DNA of 64,000 nucleotides, taken from assembly GCA_019119635.1 (NCBI GenBank), contig DWWP01000041.1, positions 122,399 to 186,398 on the forward strand. Direction: 5' to 3'. This DNA comes from Candidatus Dietzia intestinipullorum. GTDB taxonomy: Bacteria; Actinomycetota; Actinomycetes; Mycobacteriales; Mycobacteriaceae. The notes beneath the pieces are model-generated. The model had not been told where the DNA came from, made no database searches, and worked only from the letters and a program-made list of their open reading frames with translations. Below are positions 42,512 to 61,231 of this stretch, piece after piece. Within the stretch, counting starts at the first letter, position 1. Each line of letters begins with the position of its first letter. A program made the translations under genes and the position numbers.

Positions 42512-45298
42512 TCAACCGACGGGTGCCACGTCCGGATTGTCCGGCTCGTCCGACATCTCGGCGTCGCCACCGCCGGCGTCCTCCGGCGGGCCGCCACCCT
42601 TGATCATCCAGATCACCGACGCCAGTTCCTCGGGCTTGACCAGCACGTCACGGGCCTTGGACCCCTCGGAGGGCCCGACGATGTCCCTGGACTCCATCAG
42701 GTCCATGAGGCGACCCGCCTTGGCGAACCCGACCCGCAGCTTGCGTTGCAGCATCGAGGTCGATCCGAACTGGCTGGAGACGACGAGTTCGACCGCCGCG
42801 AGCAGGTCGTCCAGGTCGTCGCCGATGTCGCCGTCGATCTCCTTCTTCCCGTCCGACTTCGCCTCGGTCACGGACTCGTCGTAGTCCGGTTCCGCCTGGT
42901 TCTTGGCGAAGTCGACGACCTCGTGGATCTCGTCGTCCGTGATGAACGCGCCCTGCATCCGGACGGGGCGCGACGCCCCCATGGGGATGAAGAGGCCGTC
43001 GCCCATGCCGATGAGCTTCTCGGCGCCGGCCTGGTCGAGGATGACCCGCGAGTCCGTGAGCGAGGACGTGGCGAACGCCAGCCGCGACGGCACGTTGGTC
43101 TTGATCAGGCCCGTCACCACGTCGACGGAGGGCCGTTGGGTCGCCAGCACCAGATGGATACCGGCCGCGCGCGCCTTCTGCGTGATACGCACGATCGCGT
43201 CCTCGATGTCCCGCGGGGCGGTCATCATGAGGTCGGCGAGCTCGTCGACCACAGCGACGATGAACGGGTACGGACGGTACTCCCGCTCGCTGCCCGGAGG
43301 CGTGGTGATGGCCCCGGACCGCACCCGCTCGTTGAAGTCCGAGATGTGTCGCACGCGCGTCGCCTTCATGTCCTGGTAGCGCTGCTCCATCTCCTCGACC
43401 AGCCACGACAACGCGGTGGCCGCCTTCTTGGGCTCCGTGATGATCGGCGTGATGAGGTGTGGGATGCCTTCGTACGGGGTCAGCTCGACCATCTTGGGAT
43501 CGACCAGGATGAGACGCACCTCGTCCGGCGTCGCGCGCGTGAGCAGCGACACCAGCATCGAGTTGACGAAGCTCGACTTACCCGAGCCGGTCGAGCCCGC
43601 GACGAGCAGGTGCGGCATCTTGGCCAGGTCGGCGGTGACGAAGTCGCCCTCGATGTCCTTACCGAGCCCGATGAGCATCGGATTGTGCTTGCCGGAGGTC
43701 GCCGGGTCGGTGAGGACATCGGCCAGCCGGACCATCTCGCGGTCGAGGTTGGGCACTTCGATACCGACCGCCGACTTCCCGGGGATCGGCGCGAGCAGCC
43801 GCACGTTGTCCGTGGCCACGGCGTACGCGATATTGCGGTGCAGGGCGGTGATCTTCTCGACCTTGACGCCGGGGCCGAGTTCCACCTCGTAGCGGGTCAC
43901 CGTCGGGCCACGGGTGAAGCCCGTGACCGCCGCATCGATCTTGAACTGTTCCAGGACGCCCTGGATCGAGTCGATCATCTGGTCGTTCGACTCGCTGTGG
44001 GTCTTGGGCGGATCCCCGGCCGTGAGCAGGTTCACCGGAGGCAGCCGGTAGTCCACGCCGCTGAGCAGCTGGGTCTGCGAATCGAGCTGCGGCTCGTCGT
44101 CCCCGACGGCCCCGTCGGCGGCGGTATGGGTCGCGGGGACGTTGGACCGGGCGGCAGGGGCCGTCTTGGCGGCCGGTGCGGGCGTCTCGGCACGGGCGGA
44201 CCGGCGCCGTGGTCGGGCGGCGGGCTCCTCGGCCGCGGACGCGTCATCGTCCGCGGTCACGTCGCCGGCCGCAGTGGCGGCTGCGGCAGCGGCGGGCGCC
44301 GCGGGCATCTCGACCGTCTCGCCGGTCGTCGGGGCGCCGGACCAGGTGGACACCCGGCGTCGCGAACCCCGGCGGGCGCCACGGGGCGCCGACTCCGGCG
44401 TCGCCGTCCCGTCCTCGGCCACGGGATAGGCCACCGTCGCGTCGTCGACCGACTGATCGTCGTAGTCGTCGTAGTCGACGAGGTCGGCGCTGCCGTCCCA
44501 ACCGAAGAAGCCACGCACGATCCCGGGGATCTCACGTGCGGGCCTCCCGACGATCACCAGGACGCCGAAGGCCACGACCAGGGCCAGGAGCGGCACGGCC
44601 ACGAACACCGAGAGCCCCGACTCGACGGTGCCTCCGACGATGCGCCCCAACACGCCGGCTCCCGAGCGCACCCCGTCCGGATCGGCCGGTGCGCCGGCCG
44701 CCAGGTGCCACAGACCGAGTACTCCGAGCCCGGTCACCGTGGCCCCGACCAGCCACCGGGAGTGCACGTCCGGACGCGGTTCCCGCGCCATGAGGAGGAT
44801 CCCCCAACCGGCCAGCAACAACGGGAGGATCGCGCCGGGGGTGCCCATCACGGTCCTCAGGCCCGTGTCGATCCACTCCCCCACCGGTCCGGCGGCACCG
44901 AACCACACGGCACCTGCGACGACGATCGCGACGCCCAGCAGCACCAGCCCGAGTCCGTCACGCCGGTGTGGCGGGGACACCTTGTCGTGGTCCCCACCGC
45001 CCAGACCGCGGACGCCGTGGCCGAGACCCTTGGCCATCGCGCCCCATCCGCCGCGGAGGCCACGCCCGACCGCGCCGAACGCACCAGAGGTCCGCTCGGG
45101 CGCCGCGGGCGAGGTCCGGGCGGCTCCGCGTGCGCCGGACCTCGGGGTGGAGACGACCGCTCCCCGACGGGAGCCCCCAGCGCGGGACGACGACGAGTTG
45201 GCCCTGGTCGACCGCTGCGTACCCGAACGGGTCGCTGGACGGCGGGCGCCGGGGGCACGGGTCGAACGCGTGCTGGAACTGGTTGCCATGGGCCCCAC
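42512..45298 (-). CDS. ftsK: DNA translocase FtsK/SpoIIIE
   Basis: [36 protein letters not shown]-terminal gamma-like domain. Confidence 0.96.
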   Translation of the reverse strand: MGPMATSSSTRSTRAPGARRPATRSGTQRSTRANSSSSRAGGSRRGAVVSTPRSGARGAARTSPAAPERTSGAFGAVGRGLRGGWGAMAKGLGHGVRGLGGGDHDKVSPPHRRDGLGLVLLGVAIVVAGAVWFGAAGPVGEWIDTGLRTVMGTPGAILPLLLAGWGILLMAREPRPDVHSRWLVGATVTGLGVLGLWHLAAGAPADPDGVRSGAGVLGRIVGGTVESGLSVFVAVPLLALVVAFGVLVIVGRPAREIPGIVRGFFGWDGSADLVDYDDYDDQSVDDATVAYPVAEDGTATPESAPRGARRGSRRRVSTWSGAPTTGETVEMPAAPAAAAAATAAGDVTADDDASAAEEPAARPRRRSARAETPAPAAKTAPAARSNVPATHTAADGAVGDDEPQLDSQTQLLSGVDYRLPPVNLLTAGDPPKTHSESNDQMIDSIQGVLEQFKIDAAVTGFTRGPTVTRYEVELGPGVKVEKITALHRNIAYAVATDNVRLLAPIPGKSAVGIEVPNLDREMVRLADVLTDPATSGKHNPMLIGLGKDIEGDFVTADLAKMPHLLVAGSTGSGKSSFVNSMLVSLLTRATPDEVRLILVDPKMVELTPYEGIPHLITPIITEPKKAATALSWLVEEMEQRYQDMKATRVRHISDFNERVRSGAITTPPGSEREYRPYPFIVAVVDELADLMMTAPRDIEDAIVRITQKARAAGIHLVLATQRPSVDVVTGLIKTNVPSRLAFATSSLTDSRVILDQAGAEKLIGMGDGLFIPMGASRPVRMQGAFITDDEIHEVVDFAKNQAEPDYDESVTEAKSDGKKEIDGDIGDDLDDLLAAVELVVSSQFGSTSMLQRKLRVGFAKAGRLMDLMESRDIVGPSEGSKARDVLVKPEELASVIWMIKGGGPPEDAGGGDAEMSDEPDNPDVAPVG

Positions 45299-45348
45299 CC
45301 TATCTAATTGGCACCACCAGTCACATCCGCCACACGCTCGGAGTCGGT

Positions 45349-46005
45349 TCAGATTCCCCTGGACACCGCCAGGACCTCATCGATGCCCCGCTGGGCACCC
45401 GAGACGTCGACCCGGACCGCGTCGCGCCCGAAGGCCCACAGCAACATCTCGACCGGCTCCGCGGTCACGCTCACCATCGGAGCGACCGCCGCCCCCGTGG
45501 AGACGGGCGCGACCTTGCTCGCGGGCATCTCCGACGGCGGACGCAACTCCACGCGGGCCCGGACCTTACGGAGAAACGTCTTGGCCACGGTGGTGGCCAG
45601 CGTCCACACGCGTTCGAGGTCTTCGGGGCCGAACTCACGTGCGGACCAGCCCTGACGGGCCCGCAGCACGTCCTCATGGTGGACCAGATACTCGGCCGCA
45701 TTGGCAACCTGGTCCGCATAGCGGAGCGGCGAGTACCAGGGGGCGCCGTCGTCGATCCGGCTCAACAGGTCGTCCCACTCCCGCTCGCACTCGCGCAGCC
45801 GTAGCTCCTCGAGGCGAGGTGCCAGGGCGGGCACGAACACGCCGATGGCGGCATCGGGACGTCCCTCGCGCACGACGAGGTGGGCGGCGAGGTCTCTGGT
45901 CGTCCACCCTTCACACAGCGTGGGCGCATCCGGTCCCGCGGCGCGCAACGTCGCGACCATCGCGGTACGTTCCCGTCGGGCCAGGCTCGGACGGTCGGAG
46001 CTCAC
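45349..46005 (-). CDS. TIGR03085-type metal-binding (DinB/maleylpyruvate isomerase-like) protein
   Basis: [41 protein letters not shown]. Confidence 0.8.
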   Translation of the reverse strand: MSSDRPSLARRERTAMVATLRAAGPDAPTLCEGWTTRDLAAHLVVREGRPDAAIGVFVPALAPRLEELRLRECEREWDDLLSRIDDGAPWYSPLRYADQVANAAEYLVHHEDVLRARQGWSAREFGPEDLERVWTLATTVAKTFLRKVRARVELRPPSEMPASKVAPVSTGAAVAPMVSVTAEPVEMLLWAFGRDAVRVDVSGAQRGIDEVLAVSRGI

Positions 46006-46009
46006 CAGT

Positions 46010-49909
<3,900 letters not shown>

Positions 49910-49944
49910 TCTGGTGCTCCCTTGACTAGGTGGTCCCGGCCTGG

Positions 49945-50397
49945 TCAGCCGAGGAGATGTGCGGCCACCGTCGCCGCGACGTCGGCGACACCGTCGAGCG
50001 CTTCGCGGTCCGGTTCGCCCGTGAGATCGACGGCCGGCGCCGCCGGCTGGAGGCCCCAGCCGGTGGCGATCCGTTCAACCGAATTGACCGCCCCGGAGGT
50101 GTCGTTGTCGCCGTGGACGCACAGCGCGTACGGCCGACCCTCCACCGCGCCTTCGCACGTGTAGTAGGCACGGTCGAAGAAGTGCTTCAGTGCGCCGGAC
50201 ATGTAACCGAAGTTGGCGGGGGTGAGCAGGACGTAGCCGTCCGCGCGCAGAACGTGGTCATCGGTCGCGGCGAGGGCCGGGACGGACTCCACCGCGACCT
50301 CCTCGAGCTCCGGATGCGCGAGTCCCCCCTCCATGGCCTCGAGAATCCTACGCAGCCTGGGCGAGGGGGCGTGGTGGACCAGCAGCACCGTACTCAA
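49945..50397 (-). CDS. Flavodoxin family protein
   Basis: [44 protein letters not shown]. Confidence 0.83.
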   Translation of the reverse strand: MSTVLLVHHAPSPRLRRILEAMEGGLAHPELEEVAVESVPALAATDDHVLRADGYVLLTPANFGYMSGALKHFFDRAYYTCEGAVEGRPYALCVHGDNDTSGAVNSVERIATGWGLQPAAPAVDLTGEPDREALDGVADVAATVAAHLLG

Positions 50398-50876
50398 CGT
50401 GCACCCCCCGTGACGCCCGGGGCCGCGGCGTCGTGCAACCGCACGGCATCCCGCATGGCCTCTCGAGCGCGGCCCCGGTCACCCGCGTGATCGTAGGCAC
50501 GGGCGAGCCGGTAGTTCGTGCGCCAGTCCTCCGGCGAGGCCAGGTACTCCGCGCTCACGCTCTCGAACAGCATTTCTGCGGCCTCGGGCTGGAGACGACC
50601 GGAGGGCCTGCGTTCGAGCTCGGAGAGGTCGAGCTCGATCCCCTCGGCGGCGGCTGCGGCGGAGATGCGTTGGAGCTCGAACCCGTTCCGCAGGATCGCC
50701 CAGGTGGCCCAGGCGCCGACCGCCGTGAGCAGGATGATCCCGACCCCGAGGCCGCGCATGGCCACGTACTCGGAGCTGCTGATCATCGACCACCCGAGGA
50801 ACAGCAGGTAGCCGAAGGCCACTGCCAGCCCGAGGGCGGTGAGTGTCATGACGAGCGGTTTCATGATTCTGTCCAC
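50394..50876 (-). CDS. Conserved hypothetical transmembrane protein
   Basis: Two N-terminal TM helices and TPR-like C-terminus; overlaps the downstream gene by 4 nt. Confidence 0.7.
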   Translation of the reverse strand: MDRIMKPLVMTLTALGLAVAFGYLLFLGWSMISSSEYVAMRGLGVGIILLTAVGAWATWAILRNGFELQRISAAAAAEGIELDLSELERRPSGRLQPEAAEMLFESVSAEYLASPEDWRTNYRLARAYDHAGDRGRAREAMRDAVRLHDAAAPGVTGGAR

Positions 50877-50887
50877 GACCGTCAGTC

Positions 50888-54059
<3,172 letters not shown>

Positions 54060-54308
54060 GGGGATTCCTGTCGTGTTGCGAAATGGGGCGCCTGCGGCGG
54101 GATCGTCCCGCCGGGGCCGCCGGCGCACGTGGTCGGGTGTCGCGGCACGACCTCGGTCTTCGATCGAAGCGGCCGGAACCTCGCGCATCCTCACACGGAT
54201 GACGCGTTCCGGCAGCCACTACCGAGGACCGTCAATCGGGCCTGTCGACCACCCCGGTACGTCTGCACCGGCCACGGTCAGGCTATCAGGAGGAAGGGCG
54301 AATGCACG

Positions 54309-54341
54309 GATCCCCGCCTCCGTGCTGCGGAGGCGGGGATC
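54309..54341 (-). terminator. Terminator downstream of rpsO
   Basis: 14-bp stem gatccccgcctccg / cggaggcggggatc, 5-nt loop. Confidence 0.75.
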
Positions 54342-54365
54342 GACGTGATGTCCGTGGGGCGCGCG

Positions 54366-54635
54366 TCAGCGGCGCAGCCCCAGACGCCCGATCAGTGAGC
54401 GGTAGCGCTCGATGTCGGCGCTGGCGATGTACTTGAGCAGCCGGCGACGACGGCCGACCAGCAGGAGGAGGCCGCGACGCGAGTGGTGATCGTGCTGGTG
54501 GGTCTTGAGGTGCTCGGTGAGCCCCCCGATGCGCTTGGTGAGAAGGGCGATCTGCGCCTCGGGCGAGCCCGTGTCGGTCTCGTGGATCCCGAACTCGGCC
54601 AGGACGGCCTTCTTCTCCTCGGTGGTCAGCGCCAT
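54366..54635 (-). CDS. rpsO: 30S ribosomal protein S15
   Basis: [67 protein letters not shown]. Confidence 0.99.
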   Translation of the reverse strand: MALTTEEKKAVLAEFGIHETDTGSPEAQIALLTKRIGGLTEHLKTHQHDHHSRRGLLLLVGRRRRLLKYIASADIERYRSLIGRLGLRR

Positions 54636-54752
54636 GTGAGTCTCCTGGTTGTTCCAGTCCGCGTGGATACATGGCCCCGCCGCCGCGGACCGCAGGAGGG
54701 CCGATCGACCACCATACCAGCCGGATCGTCCGACGAACGAATCGCGGCGGGC

Positions 54753-55715
54753 TCAGCGCCCGAGTACCGCCCGTGTCCGCTGCACGTCGCGCCCCATCGC
54801 GTCGAGGAGTTGGTCGACGGAGACGAACTTCTCCATGTCGCGGACGTGGTCCACGAAGTCGACGGCGGCCCGACGGCCGTACAGATCCGCGGTCTCGTCC
54901 AGGACGAACGCCTCGACGCTACGGGCACCGTCCCCGAAGGTCGGATTGGTCCCCACGGAGATCGCCGCGGCGTATCGCTGGCCGGCGGCCATGGTCCCGT
55001 CCACGGGGTCGTCGTCGAGGAGGGTGAACCACCCGGCGTACACGCCGTCGGCCGGCACGGCCGTGTACTCGGGAAGGTCGAGGTTCGCGGTGGGGTACCC
55101 GAGCTCCCGGCCCCCGCGACCGGCGCCGTGGACCACCTCCCCGGTGACCCGGTGGCTCCGTCCCAGCAGTCCGGCCGCCCCGGCGACATCGGATTCGTCG
55201 AGCAGACGGCGGATGCGGGTCGAGGAGACCCGCTCGCCGCCCTCCTCGAGGAGCTCGACCACCTCGCAGTCGATCCCCCGTTCGGCACAGAGGACACGCA
55301 GGGTCTCCGGGGTGCCTGCCGCGCGACGGCCGAAGCTGAAGTTGGTGCCGACCGTCACCGATCGGCAGTCGAGGCCCGCCACGAGCACCCGGTCCACGAA
55401 CTCGTCGGGCTCCCAGGAGGCCATCTCCCGATCGAAGGGCAGCGCGAACACCGCGTGCACGCCGAACCCCTCGACCAGTTCCGCCCGCTGTTCGGGCGTG
55501 GTCAACAGGACCGGGTGAGATCCGGGCTTGACCACCTCCATGGGGTGCGGGTCGAAGGTGACCAGTACCGGACTCGCGCCGAGTGCGTCGCCCGACCGCA
55601 CGGCGTGGTCGACCAGCGCGTGGTGGCCGCGGTGGAGTCCGTCGAACACCCCGATGGCCACGGAGGTTCCGCCCTCGGGGATCACGATCTCGTCGAACGC
55701 ACGCCACAGTTGCAC
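54753..55715 (-). CDS. ribF: Bifunctional riboflavin kinase/FAD synthetase
   Basis: AIGVFDGLHRGHHALVDHAV, VSSTRIRRLL, GRGGRELGYPTANL. Confidence 0.95.
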   Translation of the reverse strand: MQLWRAFDEIVIPEGGTSVAIGVFDGLHRGHHALVDHAVRSGDALGASPVLVTFDPHPMEVVKPGSHPVLLTTPEQRAELVEGFGVHAVFALPFDREMASWEPDEFVDRVLVAGLDCRSVTVGTNFSFGRRAAGTPETLRVLCAERGIDCEVVELLEEGGERVSSTRIRRLLDESDVAGAAGLLGRSHRVTGEVVHGAGRGGRELGYPTANLDLPEYTAVPADGVYAGWFTLLDDDPVDGTMAAGQRYAAAISVGTNPTFGDGARSVEAFVLDETADLYGRRAAVDFVDHVRDMEKFVSVDQLLDAMGRDVQRTRAVLGR

Positions 55716-55738
55716 GGCGACCACCTTACGCCCGCCGC

Positions 55739-56650
55739 TCACAGGCCCGCCGGTCGCATGACCACGACCGGCGACGCCCGGTCACCGGATTCCGAGAGCA
55801 GTGCGGCGACCTTCCCGTCGGGGCCGAGCGCAGCGACCACACCGGTGTCGCCGCGCGCGTCGAGCCATCGCCCGTGACGGAGCCCTTCGGCCTGCCCCGC
55901 GTCGATCTCCCGGACCGGGAACGCGGTGAGCGCGGCCCGGTCCAGGTCCAACGACAGCCGCGGTCCGGCCTCCAGTTCCGGCAGCGTCCGGGCGACGTCC
56001 AGGCCGAAGGGGCCGACGGAGGTGCGGCGCAGAGCCGTCAGGTGGCCACCGACCCCGAGCTCGCCGCCGAGGTCCCGGGCCAGCGCCCGGATGTACGTAC
56101 CGGTGGAACAGTCCACGACGACGACGAGGTCCACCGCCGTCCCGACCGACCGTCGCTCGACCACGTCGAAGCGGGAGACTGTGACCTGCCTGGCCCGGAG
56201 TTCGACCTCCTCGCCCGCCCGCACGCGGTCGTACGCGCGTCGCCCGTCCACCTTGATGGCGCTGACCGACGACGGCACCTGCTCGAGGGTCCCGGTCAGC
56301 CCTGCCACCGCGGCCCCGATCGCCTCGTCGGTGACGGCGGAGGCGTCGCTGCTCGCGGTGGTCTCGCCCTCCGCGTCGTCCGTCGTGGTGGTCTGGCCCA
56401 GGCGGATCGTGGCCTCATACGACTTGGTCTCCAGAGCGAGCAGTCCCAGCATCTTGGTGGCGCGTTCGATCCCCACCACCAGGACACCGGTGGCCATGGG
56501 GTCGAGGGTGCCGGCGTGTCCGACTTTGCGGGTACCGAAATATCGGCGCAGGCGGCCCACCACGTCGTGACTGGTCATGCCGCCGGGTTTGTCGACGACG
56601 ACGAGTCCGGGGGCGGGGGCCGGTCTGGAGTCGGGTCTGCGGGGTGTCAC
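55739..56650 (-). CDS. truB: tRNA pseudouridine(55) synthase
   Basis: GLVVVDKPGGMTSHDVVGRLRRYFGTRKVGHAGTLDPMATGVL. Confidence 0.97.
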   Translation of the reverse strand: MTPRRPDSRPAPAPGLVVVDKPGGMTSHDVVGRLRRYFGTRKVGHAGTLDPMATGVLVVGIERATKMLGLLALETKSYEATIRLGQTTTTDDAEGETTASSDASAVTDEAIGAAVAGLTGTLEQVPSSVSAIKVDGRRAYDRVRAGEEVELRARQVTVSRFDVVERRSVGTAVDLVVVVDCSTGTYIRALARDLGGELGVGGHLTALRRTSVGPFGLDVARTLPELEAGPRLSLDLDRAALTAFPVREIDAGQAEGLRHGRWLDARGDTGVVAALGPDGKVAALLSESGDRASPVVVMRPAGL

Positions 56651-57366
56651 GGGGCCACGCTATCGCCACCGGTCGGTCGGAGCACGACCGCTGACGCCAC
56701 ATAGCCGTCCCGGACCGCCCACCGGCCACGCAGTTCGAGAAGATCCGGACCCCCGTCGACGGCCGCGGGGTCGACGAGGATCCTCGATCGGAGGGTGCCC
56801 GCGGCCGAGCGGTCGTCGCTGCCGGTGGTGGTCAGGGTGATGCGCGCATCGGCGAAGCCCAGCCACCGCCTGGTCAGGGGGAACCACGCCTTGTACGTGG
56901 CCTCCTTGGCCGTGAAGAGCACCCGGTCCCAGTGGACAGCGGTGCCCTCCCCTCGCGCGGCGTCCACCCATGCGGCCTCGTCCGGCAGCGAGATCGCGCC
57001 GAGGACCCCGTCCGGGAGCGGGCCGTGTGGTTCCACGTCGAGCCCCAGCGAGCGGACGGAGTCCGCGGGGGCGAGCGCTGCCGCACGTAGTCCGTCAGTG
57101 TGGGTGAGGGAGCCGACGACTCCGGGGGGCCACACGGGCACGCCCCGTCCACCACGGACCACCGGACCGCCCGGTATCCCGAGGCGCCTCATCGCCTCCC
57201 GTGCGCAGGCGCGGGCGGCCGCGAAGTCGTGACGCCGACTGTCCACGGCGCCGTCGACCTGCTCGGCCTCGACGGGGTGTAGTGACGCGAGCGCGGAGGA
57301 CTCGTCCATCCCGAGCTCGTCGAACGTCACGGCCACCACGTCCGGCGGGAGCACGTCGCGGATCAC
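56647..57366 (-). CDS. pptT: 4'-phosphopantetheinyl transferase
   Basis: GLDVEPHGPLPDGV, WDRVLFTAKEATYKAWFPLTRRWLGF. Confidence 0.92.
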   Translation of the reverse strand: MIRDVLPPDVVAVTFDELGMDESSALASLHPVEAEQVDGAVDSRRHDFAAARACAREAMRRLGIPGGPVVRGGRGVPVWPPGVVGSLTHTDGLRAAALAPADSVRSLGLDVEPHGPLPDGVLGAISLPDEAAWVDAARGEGTAVHWDRVLFTAKEATYKAWFPLTRRWLGFADARITLTTTGSDDRSAAGTLRSRILVDPAAVDGGPDLLELRGRWAVRDGYVASAVVLRPTGGDSVAP

Positions 57367-58289
57367 TGCTCGTCCTCGAGGTCGGGGCCGGTCTCACCGG
57401 GGGCGGCGATATGCGGACTGCCGTCCTCGCGACGGATCCAGCGCACCTGGCGCCCCGATGGCGCGGGGAGGATCTGGCGCGTCAGCGGTTCGGGGCGGCC
57501 ACGCGCCGTCCACTCCCGCGGGTACCCCAGGGAGACCTCCTCGAACCGGACGTCGTCGTGGCCGGTGGTCCGGGGGATGTGGAGGTGGCCGTAGACACAG
57601 GCCCTGGCACGGTAGCGGCGGTGCCAGTCCGCGGTCTGCTCCGTCCCGCACCACAGGGCGAAGTCCGGGTGACGCAGGACCTTTGTCGGCTCCCGCAGGA
57701 GGGGCCAGTGATTCACCAGCACGGTCGGCTCGGTGGGGTCCAGCTCGGCCAGGCGCCGGGTGGTCGTCACCAGCCGATCCCGGCACCACGCCGCCGCATC
57801 GGAGTACGGAGCGGGATCGATGAGGTACTCATCTGACGCCACGACGCGACGCTTCCTGGCCCCGGCGAGCGCCTCTGTCCTGGACTGACCGGAGGCGGGC
57901 GTCCACGAGTAGTCGTAGAGCAGGAACATCGGGACGATCCGCACCGGCCCACCGGGACCGGTCCACAACGGGTAGGGGTCCTCCGGTGTGTCGACGCCGA
58001 TCGCCCGGCATGATTCCACCAGGCGATCGTACTTGGTCGGCGAGGTGATCCCGGCGTCATCACGCCCGATCCACAGCTCGTGGTTGCCCGGGACCCAGAT
58101 CACGCGCACGAACCGGGCGGCCAGCTGTTCCAGCGCTCCGACCACCCGGTCGGCCTTCTCCGCGACGTCCCCGGCGACGATCAACCAGTCCCCCGGGTGG
58201 CCGGGCGTGAGCTCGTCGAGGACGGACGCGTTGCCCCGGTGCCCCACATGTAGATCCGATACCGCGCGCAGACTGGGCCCCTGCCTCAT
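57363..58289 (-). CDS. pptH: Metallophosphoesterase (PptH-like)
   Basis: SDLHVGHRGN, VIWVPGNHELW, LVNHWPLLREPT, CVYGHLHIPR; overlaps pptT by 4 nt. Confidence 0.85.
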   Translation of the reverse strand: MRQGPSLRAVSDLHVGHRGNASVLDELTPGHPGDWLIVAGDVAEKADRVVGALEQLAARFVRVIWVPGNHELWIGRDDAGITSPTKYDRLVESCRAIGVDTPEDPYPLWTGPGGPVRIVPMFLLYDYSWTPASGQSRTEALAGARKRRVVASDEYLIDPAPYSDAAAWCRDRLVTTTRRLAELDPTEPTVLVNHWPLLREPTKVLRHPDFALWCGTEQTADWHRRYRARACVYGHLHIPRTTGHDDVRFEEVSLGYPREWTARGRPEPLTRQILPAPSGRQVRWIRREDGSPHIAAPGETGPDLEDEQ

Positions 58290-59695
58290 GCCGCCTCCTC
58301 ACCGCGTCCCGTGCCGGCCGGGGTCCGTGAGCCGAGGACCACCCACCTGTCGCCACGGGCACGGGCGACGACCGCGATCAACCTGATCGACACGAACACC
58401 CCCATCCCCCACCAGATGCCGGTGAGACCCCAACCGTAGTACCGGGTCACCAGCAACACGGGCAGGAACCCGAGCAGTGCCGCGATCACGGTCGTGGTAC
58501 GCAGGTAGGCCGCGTCCCCCGCGCCCAGCAGTACACCGTCCAGGCCGAACACCACCGCCGCGGGGACCACCACGACGGCGATGCCCACGAGCGCGACGGT
58601 GAGCGGCTCGGCGACGTCGGGATCGCCTGCGAGGACGTCGGCGATCCGGCCCCGGAACGCCAGGGTCACCACCGCGAGTGACGCACCCAGCCCCAGGGAC
58701 CAGATCACCACCGCCCGGGCGAGCGCGCGGCCATGGGCTGCCAGGCCCGCACCGAGCGCCGCACCGACGAGCGATTGGGCCGATATCGCCACCGAATCCA
58801 ACAGCAGGGTGTAGAGAGTCCACAGCTGCTGGGCGAGGTGATGGGCGGCGAGTGAGGTGACACCCGCGGCGGCGGCCGCGGTGGTGGCCACCGCGAACGT
58901 GATCTGGAACGACGCGGTCCGGATCACCAGGTCGACGCCCAGCCGGAGTTGGTCGACGATCACCGACCACCGGGGGCGGAAGGACCCGCGGTGTTCCAGT
59001 GCCAGCGCGGCGAGGAAACCGCCCGCCATGAGTATCTGTCCCGCGAGGTTGGCCCACGCGCTGCCCACCAGCCCCAGCGCGGGCGCCGGGCCCAGTCCCG
59101 GCACCAGAACCACACAGCCCACCACCGAGACCCCGACGCCCACGGCGACCAGCACGAGCGGGGCCCGCAGTCGCTGGACGCCCCGCATCCAGCCGTGCCC
59201 GGCCGAGGCGATCAGGATGCACGGGATCCCCCACACCGCCACGGCGAGCCAGTCGGCGGCCCGCGCGGCGACGTCGTCATCGGCCGCCAACAGTCGTGTC
59301 AACGGACCCATCAGCGCCCATACCCCGGCCACCACCGCGAAGCCGACGGCCAGACCGATCCAGGTCGCCTGGACCCCCTCGGCCACGGCGTCGGACCGAC
59401 GACCCGCACCGTGGAGTCGGGCCGCCCGGGCGGTAGTTCCGTAGGACAGGAAGTTCATCTGGGTGCCGAGCACCAGCAGTACCAGCGCACCCACGCCCAG
59501 TGCGGCCAGCTCCCCCGATCCCTGGCGGCCCACGACGATCCCGTCGACGAGCAGGTACACGGGTTCGGCGGCCAGGACGGGCAGCACCGGCAGGGCGATC
59601 GACCACAACCGTCGCCCGAGCTCGCCCACGCCGACGTCCGGCACCCGGTCCTGCTGTATCGCGACGCCCGGGGCGGGCTCAGCCGAGGAGGCCAC
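58286..59695 (-). CDS. dinF: MATE family efflux transporter (DinF-like)
   Basis: 12-TM protein, ALPVLPVLAAEPVYLLVDGIVVGRQGSGELAALG. Confidence 0.88.
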   Translation of the reverse strand: MASSAEPAPGVAIQQDRVPDVGVGELGRRLWSIALPVLPVLAAEPVYLLVDGIVVGRQGSGELAALGVGALVLLVLGTQMNFLSYGTTARAARLHGAGRRSDAVAEGVQATWIGLAVGFAVVAGVWALMGPLTRLLAADDDVAARAADWLAVAVWGIPCILIASAGHGWMRGVQRLRAPLVLVAVGVGVSVVGCVVLVPGLGPAPALGLVGSAWANLAGQILMAGGFLAALALEHRGSFRPRWSVIVDQLRLGVDLVIRTASFQITFAVATTAAAAAGVTSLAAHHLAQQLWTLYTLLLDSVAISAQSLVGAALGAGLAAHGRALARAVVIWSLGLGASLAVVTLAFRGRIADVLAGDPDVAEPLTVALVGIAVVVVPAAVVFGLDGVLLGAGDAAYLRTTTVIAALLGFLPVLLVTRYYGWGLTGIWWGMGVFVSIRLIAVVARARGDRWVVLGSRTPAGTGRGEEAA

Positions 59696-60653
59696 GGATC
59701 CTGCCGATCACGGAGGGGGCGTCGCCGACCTGCGTGCAGCCCGCCGCCGCGGGGTGACCTCCCCCGCCGAGTGCGGCGGCCACGTCGGACACGTCGACGC
59801 CGTCGGGACGCCCTCCGCTGCGGGAACGGAGCGAGATCGCCCATTGCTCGGGCAGGTACTCCTTGAGCAGCACAGCGACGTCGGCCTCCCGGACCACCCG
59901 GAGGTGGGTCACGAGTGATTCGACGTCGTCCTCGGAGGCCTCGGCGATGACCCGGGACGGCACCTCGAGCCAGACCGCCCCTCTTCCGCCCGCGGCCGCC
60001 TCGTCGAGGCGCACCCGCCCGAGCAGGTCGCCCAGGGTCCGCAGCCAGGAGAACGAGTGTGCGTCGAGAAGCTCGAAGCTGACGGTGGCGTCCGCGCCGG
60101 CCGCGAGCAGTCGGCGCGCGGTCTCGTGGGCCGAGGCGTCGGACCAGCGGAAGGAGCCCGTGTCCGTGATCAGGCCCGAGTAGAGGGCGGTGGCGACCTC
60201 GTCGTCCGCGGGCCACCCGCCCGCCTCGAGGACGTCGAGCACGAGCGACGCCGTGGACGCGGCGTCGGGGTCGAGCAGCATGTGGGTGCCGAAGCCGGGA
60301 TTGGACCGGTGGTGATCCACCACGAGGATCTCGGAGGCCGCCTCCGCGAGGTGTCCCCAGTCCCCCGCCCGGTCGGCGCTCGCACAGTCCAGTACCACGA
60401 TCAGTCCGTCGTGCGCCGGGACGTCGGCGAGCGGGGTCACGAGCTCCGCGCCCGGTATCACCCGGAGGCCGTCAGGGACGATGCCGGGGTCGAACGACTG
60501 GTGCACGACGACACCGTCGCGACGAAGCGCCCGGGCGAGACCGGCGGAGCTTCCGAGTGCGTCCGCGTCCGGCCGCAGATGGCACAGGACGGTGACGTCG
60601 CGGTGCGCGGCCAACACGCGGGCGGCCCCGACCGCATCGACCCGGAGCGTCAC
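59679..60653 (-). CDS. DHH/DHHA1 phosphoesterase (NrnA-like oligoribonuclease/PAP phosphatase)
   Basis: [45 protein letters not shown]. Confidence 0.92.
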   Translation of the reverse strand: MTLRVDAVGAARVLAAHRDVTVLCHLRPDADALGSSAGLARALRRDGVVVHQSFDPGIVPDGLRVIPGAELVTPLADVPAHDGLIVVLDCASADRAGDWGHLAEAASEILVVDHHRSNPGFGTHMLLDPDAASTASLVLDVLEAGGWPADDEVATALYSGLITDTGSFRWSDASAHETARRLLAAGADATVSFELLDAHSFSWLRTLGDLLGRVRLDEAAAGGRGAVWLEVPSRVIAEASEDDVESLVTHLRVVREADVAVLLKEYLPEQWAISLRSRSGGRPDGVDVSDVAAALGGGGHPAAAGCTQVGDAPSVIGRIRGLLG

Positions 60654-61108
60654 CGCCCGTCGTCCTCCGGGGCGTCCTCCCCGTCCTTGCGGTAGGGGTC
60701 TTCGTCACCGGCCGGACTGGCCCCCTCGGCCGCCCGCCGGACCTGCTCGTCCTGCTCCCTCGCCCGGGCCAGCAGCTCCTCCATGTGTCGGGCCGATTCT
60801 GGGACGGAGTCGTAGACAAAGGTGAGCTCGGGGGTGAACTTGACCCCGGTCTGCTTGCCCACCATGGTCCGGAGCCGGCCCCGGGCGGCGGTCAGCGCCG
60901 CCTCCGCCGCCTCGAGATCCGGTTCCTCGTCGAGCGTCCGCCCGCGCACCGTGTAGTACAGCGTGGCCACCCGGAGATCCCCGGTGATCCGCGAGTCGGT
61001 GATGGTGACGAACTCCAACCGCGGGTCCTTGATCTCGTGCTCGATCGCCGTGGCGACGATCTCACCGATCCGCTTACCAAGGCGCTCGGCCCGTCCGTTA
61101 CCCGCCAT
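60650..61108 (-). CDS. rbfA: Ribosome-binding factor A
   Basis: [47 protein letters not shown]. Confidence 0.96.
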   Translation of the reverse strand: MAGNGRAERLGKRIGEIVATAIEHEIKDPRLEFVTITDSRITGDLRVATLYYTVRGRTLDEEPDLEAAEAALTAARGRLRTMVGKQTGVKFTPELTFVYDSVPESARHMEELLARAREQDEQVRRAAEGASPAGDEDPYRKDGEDAPEDDGR

Positions 61109-61231
61109 CGTGCTCACCCTCCTCGCTCGTCGTGGTGCGACCGCCGGAGCGGCCACTGGTGGTCCCAGCATGCCGTGGGGGCGGGCTCCGTGCACCACGG
61201 AGCCCGCCCCCACGGGTGACGCCGGCGCGTC

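Noticed and set aside
42281-45307. 1008-aa plus-strand ORF opposite ftsK
   Set aside because: Arg/Gly/His-rich antisense translation; FtsK motifs lie on the minus strand.
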